Shown here: positions 1-6,969 of the stretch, piece by piece
Layout of the letters: the number at the start of each line of letters is the position of its first letter
Position numbering within the stretch: the first letter of the stretch is position 1
Source: JBLNDG01 sp050261415
GTDB taxonomy: Bacteria; Bacillota; Clostridia; Lutisporales; Lutisporaceae
Reading direction: 5' to 3'
DNA: 14,130 nucleotides
Assembly: GCA_050261415.1 (NCBI GenBank)
Contig: JBLNDG010000010.1
Coordinates: 1-14,130, forward strand
Translations under genes and position numbers: made by a program
The notes under the pieces: model-generated
Seen by the model: the letters and a program-made list of their open reading frames with translations, nothing else
Told to the model about the DNA's origin: nothing
The model's database searches: none

Positions 1-75
1 TAATGTTTTTTGTCATACATTAATTTTACCATAAATCCCTTACTTTTCGAAGTTTGGGGTTTATTTGTTTGCAGT

Positions 76-120
76 AAAAAGGAGCTGTGCACTAATTATT
101 TAGTGCGACAGCTCCTTTTT
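76..120. terminator. Bidirectional intrinsic terminator
   Basis: A long hairpin with A5 on the left and T5 on the right. The outer 13-base arm (76-88) pairs with 108-120, and an inner 7-bp arm GCACTAA/TTAGTGC closes on a TTAT loop. A single G bulge separates the two parts. It lies about 40 bases past the stop of the LysR gene and would end that minus-strand transcript. It would also stop any plus-strand transcript entering from the left. Confidence 0.85.
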
Positions 121-163
121 AATGTACTTCAAAGTATCGCTGCCATACCCCCGTACTACAAAC

Positions 164-1060
164 TTATACCTCAGCTATTTCCCGTTTCAGGATTTGGAGG
201 TAACGCCGCGCCTCAGCGCTTAAGGAAGAATCGCGACGGTGAATCGAAACCATCTGGAAAACGATACCTGGAAGTGGAATGCAAACCCAGTTATAGCGCT
301 CACGGATACGGGGATGCAGACCGCAGCCAATGCTGAAAGCGTTTGTAGTCGCCACAATATGGCAACGTGTATCACGTTCATCAACAAGAATACGCTTGTC
401 CGGATCGATAATTCCCATCCTTACAAGATCGGAACTGGAGGAGAGTATCTTCATTTCATAATCCACAAATGGGTAATTCCGCAGCTTTTTGATATCAAAG
501 TCTTTATCCTTCAACAGCGGATGGTTCCTGCTGAGATTGACGTTAAAGCACAGCTCGCGGATGGCAGAGACGGTAAGATCCTTTTTATCACAAAGGGACA
601 ATAGAGTACTTGGCATATTTTGCGGTAACAGCAGGATACCAAGATCGCTCTTATTCAGGTAAACATTTTCGATAATACTGTCAGCATCCGCATTTGTAAT
701 AATAAAGTTGAGCTTTGCACTATCCTGATACTCAGAACATAGTATTGCAAAGGCTTCCTCAATTGCTGAATGATACCCTGCGGATAAGTGGAAGCGGTGG
801 ACCTTCTCTCCCGTTTTTATAGTTGTAATTTGTTCATATTCCGCAACCATCCTGCGGGCACAAGATAAAAATTGCCGACCTTCGCTCGTCAGTGTAATCC
901 CCTTATTAGTACGGGAAAAAATAGGGAACCCTAGCTCACCTTCCAACGTTTTTAGCGCACTGCTAACATTAGGCTGGGATAAAAGAAGCTTATCAGCAGC
1001 TTTGTTGATAGAACCTGAGTCTGCAATTTCTAACACATACTGAAGATGCTGTATTTTCAT
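164..1060 (-). CDS. LysR-family transcriptional regulator
   Basis: 298-residue transcription regulator of normal LysR length. The N-terminal winged helix-turn-helix is at residues 1-62 and shows the family pattern: MKIQHLQYVLEIADSGSINK, AADKLLLSQPNVSSALKTLE, then ELGFPIFSRTNKGITLTSEG. The remainder, about 90-298, is the usual periplasmic-binding-protein-like effector domain. The start at 1060 was chosen because AAGGGGGGGAT lies just upstream and the HTH begins directly after it. An in-frame ATG at 1138 would add 26 unusual residues and lies upstream of the mapped promoter. The gene is divergent from the lyase-fold/amidohydrolase/symporter set, the classic LysR arrangement, so it probably controls that set in response to its substrate or product. 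The ligand cannot be read from sequence. Confidence 0.93.
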   Translation of the reverse strand: MKIQHLQYVLEIADSGSINKAADKLLLSQPNVSSALKTLEGELGFPIFSRTNKGITLTSEGRQFLSCARRMVAEYEQITTIKTGEKVHRFHLSAGYHSAIEEAFAILCSEYQDSAKLNFIITNADADSIIENVYLNKSDLGILLLPQNMPSTLLSLCDKKDLTVSAIRELCFNVNLSRNHPLLKDKDFDIKKLRNYPFVDYEMKILSSSSDLVRMGIIDPDKRILVDERDTRCHIVATTNAFSIGCGLHPRIRERYNWVCIPLPGIVFQMVSIHRRDSSLSAEARRYLQILKREIAEV

Positions 1061-1082
1061 GACTGGATCCCCCCCTTTTTGT

Positions 1083-1149
1083 AATATTGTATAACAAGGA
1101 TAACAAATTTTCAATATTGCATAACTCTGTTGGTACAAAAAACAGTTAT
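1083..1149. promoter_or_regulatory. Candidate LysR operator: direct repeats and dyad
   Basis: A 13-base direct repeat, AATATTGTATAAC (1083-1095) and AATATTGCATAAC (1113-1125), differs at one base and has a 30-bp period, close to three helical turns. The two copies cover the -10 and -35 of the LysR promoter. Next to it is an imperfect dyad, ATAACTCTGTT (1121-1131) and AACAGTTAT (1141-1149). LysR proteins usually bind dyads between divergent genes and repress their own promoter, so this is the best operator candidate. Its function is inferred from position only. Confidence 0.5.
1086..1114 (-). promoter_or_regulatory. Sigma-A-type promoter of the LysR gene
   Basis: On the minus strand, TTGAAA (1109-1114) and TACAAT (1086-1091) are separated by exactly 17 bases. 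This is a near-consensus housekeeping promoter, with transcription expected to start near 1078. That leaves a leader of about 18 bases before the ATG at 1060, enough for the ribosome binding site. Confidence 0.7.
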
Positions 1150-1215
1150 AAGGATAAAGGAAGTTGGAATTTTATTCTCAAAAAAATTTCCGTTAAAATG
1201 AAATTAAAATAACAC

Positions 1216-1345
1216 ATATAGTAAACATGCAGAGGCGGGGTGGCTCCCGGCTGTATCCAAATTGCTACAGGCAGGAACTCGTCGGCCTGTATGCTTTAGA
1301 AACGGGCACCTACCGTAATATGATTTGCAATATATGCTACGATAT
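1216..1345 (+). ncRNA. Structured RNA, possible 6S RNA or operon leader
   Basis: This GC-richer island in an AT-rich gap folds into one long interrupted rod. The outer arms ATAT..GTA (1216-1223) and TAC.ATAT (1338-1345) pair, followed by TGCA/TGCA. CGGGGTG (1236-1242) then pairs with CACC (1307-1310) and CCG (1313-1315) around a UA bulge, and CCCG (1246-1249) pairs with CGGG (1303-1306) across a GCU bulge. A perfect 7-bp tip stem TACAGGC/GCCTGTA (1266-1272, 1285-1291) completes it. The stretch GCTTTAGAAACGGGCACCTA after the tip stem resembles, from memory, the 3' side of the 6S RNA terminal arm. No T-rich terminator follows, so a cis-acting leader of the downstream genes is an equal alternative. 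The fold is well supported; the family is not. Confidence 0.45.
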
Positions 1346-1416
1346 AAGCAGTACTAAAACAAGTAAGCCCAATTATCCGGGTTTATTGAAACAGTGGTGA
1401 AAAGGGGAGGAAGTAA

Positions 1417-2940
1417 ATGGAGCAAAAGAAGGTCATTTTGGACGGTAAGAAGCTTACTGTTACAGAGATAATTGAAGTGGCCAAGGATAGCGCACAGGTT
1501 GAAATTTGCCCTGAAGCATTTGCCAGAGCAAAGGCATCCCGTGATGTCGTCCTGGGGCTTATGAACAGCAATAAGCAGATTTATGGGCTGAATACCGGAC
1601 TCGGTGCAAATAAAGACAACAAGATACTGCCGAAAGAATACCGGGTGTTCAACGAGCGTATACTGCGTTCGCACAGCGTAGCGCTTCCACCGTTTGCAAG
1701 CAGGGCAGCAGTACGGGCAACCATGCTTTGCCGCCTTAACGGATTGCTTAGCGGCGTGACAGGCGTTCAGACTGAAATCCTAACTTTACTGAAGGATATG
1801 CTCAACTGCGGCATTCATCCGCAGATTCCGGAGCGCGGCTCAATCGGTATGGCCGATCTCGGAAATATGGCTTATGTAGGCTTGGCTATGATTGGGGAAG
1901 GGACTGTGGAGCATTGCAGTAGAAATATCCCGGCCAAGGAAGCTCTGGAAAAGAACGGCCTTACACCTATTGTGCTTGGTCCAAAGGATGCGCTCCCGAT
2001 TGTGAGCAGCAACGCGTTCTCGGTCGGTAAAGCAGCGCTTTTATGTGCCGAAATAGAGGATTTGCTGGATATGGCAGATGTTGTTTATGCTATGGGCTAT
2101 GAGGCACAGGGGTATAACCCTATGTTCCTTGATCCGAGAAGCGGAAGGAACCGTCCTCTGAAAGGCCAGCACGATAGTTTGAAGCATGTGCATGAATGCC
2201 TGGAAGGAAGCGAGCTGTGGAACTGCGGCAATGAAACGCTGTTTGGAGCACTTAGTTATAAGAGCAGCTGCGCTATTCATGGAGCTATCCGTGATTCCCT
2301 TTATTATATACAAAGCGAGCTCCCTCTTTACATCAATTCCTCGGATGACTGCCCTATGGTGCTAACCGAGGAAAGGGAAATGATATCAACCGATAATTTT
2401 ATTGTTACAGGGCTTGCGGTTGCCTATGAGATGATGGATATAGCACTGGGGCATCTGTCAAAACTTATTTGCAACCGGATTCTGAGGCTGGACAACGATC
2501 TATTCAGTCACCTGCCGCGATTTCTGCGCCCCGATACCGGCGTAATTGCCTTTGCGACCATCCAAAAAACCATCAGTGCGCTGGATACAGAAGTCCGTCA
2601 TCTGGCAAACCCAGTTTCGCTCGATTATCTCCCAACAGCAAATGAAACAGAGGACCACGGCTGCAATACACCTTATGTAATGTCGAAAACAGAAAAAATA
2701 GTTGATCTGATTTATTATCTTTTGGGAATTGAAGCGATGCATAACGCACAGGCCGCAGATCTCAGCGGAAAAGCCCCCACCGGGAAAGGGACGCGTTATG
2801 CCTATGAAGCAGTCCGTAGCGTAATCCCGTTCCTTGAGGACGATGATCGAGATCTTGGAGCGGAAATGGAAAAAGCGCACAGGCTGATTTGTGAAAAAGC
2901 AATTTTACTTCATAGGGATCGGAGGCATATGGGATGCTGA
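1417..2940 (+). CDS. Histidine/aromatic amino acid lyase-fold protein lacking the MIO triad
   Basis: 507-residue member of the HAL/PAL family, with normal length and landmarks: YGLNTGLG at 56-63 (substrate-side tyrosine loop), an IPERGSIG segment at 137-144 followed by a conserved helix, SLDYLPTANETEDH at 401-414, and the helical C-terminus. Two core features are missing. The Ala-Ser-Gly that cyclises into the MIO electrophile is replaced by Met-Ala-Asp at 145-147 with one residue deleted. The YSLRCxPQ arginine motif is replaced around 266-274 by ELWNCGNET. It should therefore not carry out MIO-dependent deamination. An acid/base elimination on another substrate (ergothionase is, from memory, a MIO-free relative) or a non-lyase role is possible. 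The start follows GGGGAGG at 1405-1410, and the stop overlaps the next gene. Automated pipelines would probably call it hutH; that function is doubtful. Confidence 0.85.
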   Translation: MEQKKVILDGKKLTVTEIIEVAKDSAQVEICPEAFARAKASRDVVLGLMNSNKQIYGLNTGLGANKDNKILPKEYRVFNERILRSHSVALPPFASRAAVRATMLCRLNGLLSGVTGVQTEILTLLKDMLNCGIHPQIPERGSIGMADLGNMAYVGLAMIGEGTVEHCSRNIPAKEALEKNGLTPIVLGPKDALPIVSSNAFSVGKAALLCAEIEDLLDMADVVYAMGYEAQGYNPMFLDPRSGRNRPLKGQHDSLKHVHECLEGSELWNCGNETLFGALSYKSSCAIHGAIRDSLYYIQSELPLYINSSDDCPMVLTEEREMISTDNFIVTGLAVAYEMMDIALGHLSKLICNRILRLDNDLFSHLPRFLRPDTGVIAFATIQKTISALDTEVRHLANPVSLDYLPTANETEDHGCNTPYVMSKTEKIVDLIYYLLGIEAMHNAQAADLSGKAPTGKGTRYAYEAVRSVIPFLEDDDRDLGAEMEKAHRLICEKAILLHRDRRHMGC

Positions 2941-4121
2941 AGCAGGAGGCTCAAAGCATAGAGCAATACATTATAGCATGGCGGAGGGACTTGCACAGGA
3001 TTCCGGAGATTGGACTTCATCTGCCTAAAACACGGGAATATATCTGTGGTGTTTTGGACAAGCTTGGCATAAATTACAAGATTCATAGCGGCACTTCGGG
3101 AATTGAAGTTTTGATTTGCGGCAGGACAAGTGGAAAAACAATCGCACTGCGCAGCGATATGGACGCACTGCCTATCCGTGAGCTGACCGGACTTCCCTTC
3201 GCATCAGAAAACGGTAATATGCATGCCTGCGGGCATGACGCCCATATTGCCATGCTGCTGGGTGCGGTTAAGCTGCTTGCAGCACATCCAGAGCAAATTA
3301 TAGGAAATGTCAAATGCATTTTTCAGCCAGGTGAAGAAGGCTTCCAGGGTGCGCGCTATATGCTGGAGGAAGGTGCCCTCGAAAATCCATATGTTGATGC
3401 AGTGCTTGGGCTCCATGTCACCAACACTATCAGTGAGTTGAAGCCGGGAGCCATTGGGCTGAAAAAAGGAGCCCTGATGGCTGGTAGTGATGCCTTTTGC
3501 ATCAAGATTATAGGAAAAGGCGGACATATTTCCGATACGAAGCATGTTGTCAATCCAATACCGGCTGCAGCAAGAATAGTGCTGGCAATTCAGGAGATTG
3601 GAGATCGCTGCGGAAAAATGGAGGACAAGGCAATAATTGCCACAGGGCAGATCTGTGGTGGGGAAAAAGGAAATGCAATTCCCGATACAGTTGAGCTGAA
3701 AGGCTCGCTTAGGACGTTAAACGAGGAAACAAGGCAACAGCTTTTGCATGAAATGAAACAAACCGTAAAGAAGACTGCCGCACAGGAACGGTGTATCTGT
3801 GAAATTTCATTCGCGGATTCGAACGGCGTTATTTACAACGATGGCACTGTAACAGAAAGCGTAATGAAAACAGCCAGTCAACTGTTTCCACAGGAAAAGT
3901 ACACTGAAATTGTCTCAGATATAATGGCAAGCGAGGATATCTTTTACTTCTTCAACGCCAGAAAAGGGACCTATATCCATCTCGGATGCGGCTTTGAAGA
4001 CAGCAGGGAGATATTTCCGTTGCACAGCTCCAGGTTCACTTTAAATGAGCAGATTATGTGGAGGGGTTCCGCGCTACTGGCACAAAGTGCAATCGACTGG
4101 CTGGGAAAGGAACACCTATAA
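2934..4121 (+). CDS. M20D-family metal-dependent amidohydrolase
   Basis: 395-residue zinc/manganese amidohydrolase of the M20D group (hippurate, N-acyl amino acid and IAA-conjugate hydrolases). Metal and catalytic motifs are all present: LRSDMDALPIRE at 72-83, HACGHDAH at 97-104 with ligands Cys99 and His101, QPGEEG at 131-136 with the catalytic Glu pair, GLHV at 159-162 with His161, and PLHSSRF with His364. The dimerisation/lid domain occupies roughly residues 180-290. It lacks a signal peptide, so it acts in the cytoplasm. GGAGG lies 9 bases before the ATG, and the start overlaps the previous stop by 7 bp, indicating translational coupling with the lyase-fold protein. It probably removes an acyl or amino acid group from the imported compound or from its elimination product; the order of the steps cannot be told. 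Confidence 0.92.
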   Translation: MLKQEAQSIEQYIIAWRRDLHRIPEIGLHLPKTREYICGVLDKLGINYKIHSGTSGIEVLICGRTSGKTIALRSDMDALPIRELTGLPFASENGNMHACGHDAHIAMLLGAVKLLAAHPEQIIGNVKCIFQPGEEGFQGARYMLEEGALENPYVDAVLGLHVTNTISELKPGAIGLKKGALMAGSDAFCIKIIGKGGHISDTKHVVNPIPAAARIVLAIQEIGDRCGKMEDKAIIATGQICGGEKGNAIPDTVELKGSLRTLNEETRQQLLHEMKQTVKKTAAQERCICEISFADSNGVIYNDGTVTESVMKTASQLFPQEKYTEIVSDIMASEDIFYFFNARKGTYIHLGCGFEDSREIFPLHSSRFTLNEQIMWRGSALLAQSAIDWLGKEHL

Positions 4122-4226
4122 CATTTCTTCAATAAAAATTCAACGCAAACTAATGGAGGTGATAAGCGGTATACTACATCTACACTTTACTATATAAAAT
4201 ACAATAAAACAGAAATGGAGGGTATT

Positions 4227-5663
4227 ATGAGCATTTTAGACATTATCGGCATAGTATTGGTATTTTTGGTGGTCCTTTACATTGGATGGCTAGCAACGAA
4301 AAAAACGAAAACAGCTGATGATTTTCTTATGGCCAACCACTCTTTGGGAAAAATCCAGGCAGGCTTCAGTATGGCTGCTACTGATATTGGTGGCAATGCG
4401 GTGGTAGGCGGGGTTGCTTATGCGTACGCAAGAGGTCTGGGCGGTGCATGGTATAACTGGGGAGCAGTTTTGCCTATGTTCCTGCTGGCATTTGTGCTGG
4501 CAAAGCAGCTCAGGCGAATTTCAGTATCGTCCGTTCCGGAGCTGTTGGGTAAACGCTACAGCAGCGTAACCCGTCTGATTTCAGTTATTGCCCATCTGCT
4601 GGCTATTGGCGCCACATTGGGAATCCAGTTCACAGTTGCGGCATCTGCTGTTTCCACCATTAGCGGTATAAATTATAACCTGGCATTGATTATTTCAGTA
4701 ATTATAGTAGTTGCATATACAATTGGCGGCGGCCTGCTAGCAGTTGTAAATACAGACGTATTCCAATTCATCATTATTTGTATCTCGGTCCTTCTGGTCA
4801 TCCCGTTCACGCTGAGCAGCATCGGCGGATTCAATATGCTGCTGCAGAAAGTTCCAGCCGGATATATGAGCATCAGGTCACAGGGATTTATTATGCCTTT
4901 ATCTCTTGGCTTGCTGTATATGTTCGATTACGCAACCAACCAGCATATTTTGCAGCGAGTTTTCGCCGCAAAGGATTCAAGTACCGCAAGGTTTGCCTTC
5001 ACCTTCTCCAGCATTATGTATATTGTATTTGGCCTGGTAATCGCCTTCATCGGCGTGCTGGCTTATGCTTTGTACCCTAACCTTGAAAATGCAAAAACAG
5101 CGTACCCCCTGATTATTAAGGAAATTCTCCCCAGCGGTATAGCAGGCATTGCTCTAGGTGGCCTGTTCGCAGCTGCAATGTCTACAGCTGATTCCAAAAT
5201 TATGGCTGCATCACAGTTGTTTATCAATGACATCTATAAGCCATATTTTTGTAAAGACAGGGAAATGGAAGATCATCATGTGTTGAATATTTCAAGAATT
5301 ATGACACTTGTAATCTGCGTTCTGGGCATTGGTGTTTCCTTAGTGTCAGACAGTATTGTGCAGATGATGTATGTTGGCGGCCTGTTCTATGGCACAGCAG
5401 TGTTCATCCCGATGGTTATGGCTATTTACTGGAAGCGTGGCACTGCACAGGCAACGTTGATCAGCATGCTGGTTACCATGGGCGTGGGCCTCTATTCTGA
5501 GTACTTCATGTCCGGTAAGCTGGGAGGCTTCCTGGGTATGCCGTCAAATTTGCTGGCAACCATTGTAGGCCTGGTTGTATTTATCATAATCAGCCTGGTC
5601 ACACCGCCTCCAACGGAAAAACAGCTTGCAATTATTGAGGAAAGCAAAAATGTTACAATTTAG
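4227..5663 (+). CDS. Sodium:solute symporter (SSS family)
   Basis: 478-residue integral membrane symporter, of PutP/PanF-like length and with about 13 hydrophobic segments starting at residue 4. The SSS family signature is clear at residues 311-340: GGLFAAAMSTADSKIMAASQ followed by LFINDIYKPY. The N-terminal KKTKTADDFLMANHSLG and the GxxATDIGGNAVVGG-like second-helix region are also typical. The ATG at 4227 is preferred because TGGAGGG sits at 4216-4222; an ATG at 4215 overlaps that site and would have none. It follows the amidohydrolase after a 105-base gap and is followed by a strong terminator. It probably brings in the substrate of the two enzymes with Na+. Substrate specificity in this family cannot be predicted from sequence. 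Confidence 0.93.
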   Translation: MSILDIIGIVLVFLVVLYIGWLATKKTKTADDFLMANHSLGKIQAGFSMAATDIGGNAVVGGVAYAYARGLGGAWYNWGAVLPMFLLAFVLAKQLRRISVSSVPELLGKRYSSVTRLISVIAHLLAIGATLGIQFTVAASAVSTISGINYNLALIISVIIVVAYTIGGGLLAVVNTDVFQFIIICISVLLVIPFTLSSIGGFNMLLQKVPAGYMSIRSQGFIMPLSLGLLYMFDYATNQHILQRVFAAKDSSTARFAFTFSSIMYIVFGLVIAFIGVLAYALYPNLENAKTAYPLIIKEILPSGIAGIALGGLFAAAMSTADSKIMAASQLFINDIYKPYFCKDREMEDHHVLNISRIMTLVICVLGIGVSLVSDSIVQMMYVGGLFYGTAVFIPMVMAIYWKRGTAQATLISMLVTMGVGLYSEYFMSGKLGGFLGMPSNLLATIVGLVVFIIISLVTPPPTEKQLAIIEESKNVTI

Positions 5664-5727
5664 CTGCAGATAACAAATATTATTGCATTAATTATTCTTT
5701 GCGCTCGCAATTTGTTTGCACACATAT

Positions 5728-5762
5728 AAAAATGACTTATACATATTGGATAAGTCATTTTT
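5728..5762. terminator. Bidirectional intrinsic terminator
   Basis: A perfect 13-bp hairpin: AAAAATGACTTAT (5728-5740) pairs with ATAAGTCATTTTT (5750-5762) around a 9-base loop. T-runs exist on both strands, so it ends the symporter transcript from the left and the CapA-region transcript from the right. Confidence 0.9.
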
Positions 5763-5801
5763 ATATTTACTTCTAATAACCTTTGCACCCACACTTTCTA
5801 C

Positions 5802-6704
5802 TTATCTGAATATATAACCCGTTCCATCAGCTATTTGAATATCTGTCCCGTAATCCTTGGAATAGACCCTTAGTTTCTCCAGTATCCGTTCCGCATCCTT
5901 ACCCTTGGCCAACTCCGGCCTGCATTCCTTTATCATTACCGGAATAAGCCGCACCTCCGTCCAATCCCGGCCTTTTATGCTTACGTCCACCAGAAGGGTT
6001 TCGTCAGTTCCCGGCGGTATCTGCTTGTCAAATACAAAATTTCCAAGGCTGTAGAACACCGGCTTGTCCTCGTATATTTCAACGCCTTGAAGCACATGCG
6101 GGTGGTGCCCCAATACCATATCTGCGCCATTTTCAATGGCTGTATGCGCCAGCTGCTTCTGATCGGCGGTGGGGTAGTTGTCAAATTTGATACCCCAATG
6201 AAACTGCACAACCAGAAAATCACACCGGCTCTTCGCCGCCTCTACTTCAGCACTTAAGCTTTCTGTATCTACCCGTGCCACATCCGCCTTATTCTCGTCA
6301 TATATAAAGCCTTCCGTCGGGAAAATGCTATAGCTTAAAAAGCCGATGGTTTTACCCATGGTCCTTACATATACGGGTTTGCGGGCTTTACTACGTGCTG
6401 CTCCAGCTCCAACCGGCAAGACTTCTAAATCATTCAAAATCTTTATTGTATCCAAAAGACCTTCCCGTTCATAATCCATAGTATGATTGTTTGCCAGGTT
6501 GAGCACGTCAAAACCGGCAGTCTTCAAAGCCCCGGCGTTTGCCTCATTCCCTTTGAATATCAGGTGGGAATATTTCAATACTGCCTGCCGGCTGTCTGTT
6601 ATGGGACATTCCAAATTAGCAACCGCTATGTCCGAAGCTTTTATCTCTTCCTGTATCCAGCTGTAAGGATAATCATACCCATATTTCTCAAGATACTTTT
6701 TCAC
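5802..6704 (-). CDS. CapA-like metallophosphatase, 5' end frameshifted
   Basis: Most of a CapA/PgsA-type calcineurin-like phosphatase domain (300 residues from a GTG). Visible motifs are NLECPIT at 30-36, NLANNHTMDY at 69-78, VQFHWG at 166-171, MVLGHHPHVLQGVE at 196-209 and YSLGNFVFD at 218-226, which supply the metal-binding Asn and His residues. The first metal motif, GDILLDRG, lies in the same frame just upstream of the GTG (about 6705-6728), but no usable start codon precedes it. The membrane anchor of the same protein sits in another frame at 6752-6835. The gene is therefore interrupted by loss of one base near 6750 (or a sequencing error), and the GTG at 6704 is only the formal start. 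CapA proteins act outside the membrane in poly-gamma-glutamate or related polymer metabolism; the role here is unknown. Confidence 0.75.
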   Translation of the reverse strand: MKKYLEKYGYDYPYSWIQEEIKASDIAVANLECPITDSRQAVLKYSHLIFKGNEANAGALKTAGFDVLNLANNHTMDYEREGLLDTIKILNDLEVLPVGAGAARSKARKPVYVRTMGKTIGFLSYSIFPTEGFIYDENKADVARVDTESLSAEVEAAKSRCDFLVVQFHWGIKFDNYPTADQKQLAHTAIENGADMVLGHHPHVLQGVEIYEDKPVFYSLGNFVFDKQIPPGTDETLLVDVSIKGRDWTEVRLIPVMIKECRPELAKGKDAERILEKLRVYSKDYGTDIQIADGTGYIFR

Positions 6705-6751
6705 ACCCCGGTCCAGAAGGATGTCACCAACTGCTTTTACATGTACAGCTC

Positions 6752-6835
6752 TTATATAATTGTTATAAATACAACCGCCACAGCCGCAAAGACTGCAGCC
6801 ATAGCGACAATGTACCTTCTCTTTATGACATTCAC
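6752..6835 (-). pseudogene. Detached N-terminal anchor of the CapA-like gene
   Basis: A 27-codon reading frame from GTG 6835 to TAA 6754-6752. It encodes a basic start (NVIKRRY) followed by a hydrophobic helix (IVAMAAVFAAVAVVFITII), exactly the membrane anchor expected before a CapA domain. The CapA frame resumes just downstream after a one-base shift, with GDILLDRG. No classic slippery heptamer is seen, so a deletion or sequencing error is more likely than programmed frameshifting. The start is 14 bases after the restored end of the DUF3160 gene, implying the two were one operon. Confidence 0.65.
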
Positions 6836-6849
6836 CAACTATCTTTACA

Positions 6850-6969
6850 TCAGCACCCTGAGCTGTATGGTTCTGCCGGTACCGGCACTTCCTCCTTGGG
6901 GAGTTCGTCCATGAAGCTCTTTATCCATTCCGGCTGCTTAGGCTCCCTGCCTTCTTTGAGCATTTTCTG
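6850..6969 (-). pseudogene. Stranded 3' end of the DUF3160 gene
   Basis: In frame with the DUF3160 gene past its TGA are 39 sense codons and then a stop. They begin QKMLKEGREPKQPEWIKSF and end AEPYSSGC. The charged, proline-rich composition and the EE(W)QKML join match what DUF3160 proteins carry at their C-terminus, from memory. The segment is not translated unless the stop is suppressed or is a sequencing error. No separate start with a ribosome binding site is visible. Confidence 0.65.

Noticed and set aside
10..604. Plus-strand open frames of 108 and 121 codons opposite the LysR gene
   Set aside because: They lie across a terminator hairpin and antisense to a clear LysR coding region, and lack a ribosome binding site and family features.
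1236..1250. T-box antiterminator-like GGGGTGG motif
   Set aside because: No specifier loop, no full T-box sequence and no competing terminator were found.
1365..1386. Terminator hairpin between the structured RNA and the lyase-fold gene
   Set aside because: AAGCCC and GGGTTT can pair, but the stem is short and followed by ATTGAAAC rather than a T-run.
6745..6760. Programmed -1 frameshifting in the CapA-like gene
   Set aside because: No X-XXY-YYZ slippery heptamer or downstream stem was seen; a one-base deletion is simpler.
6483..6914. Plus-strand 143-codon open frame
   Set aside because: It is antisense to the CapA 5' region and the stranded DUF3160 tail, which explain the sequence better.
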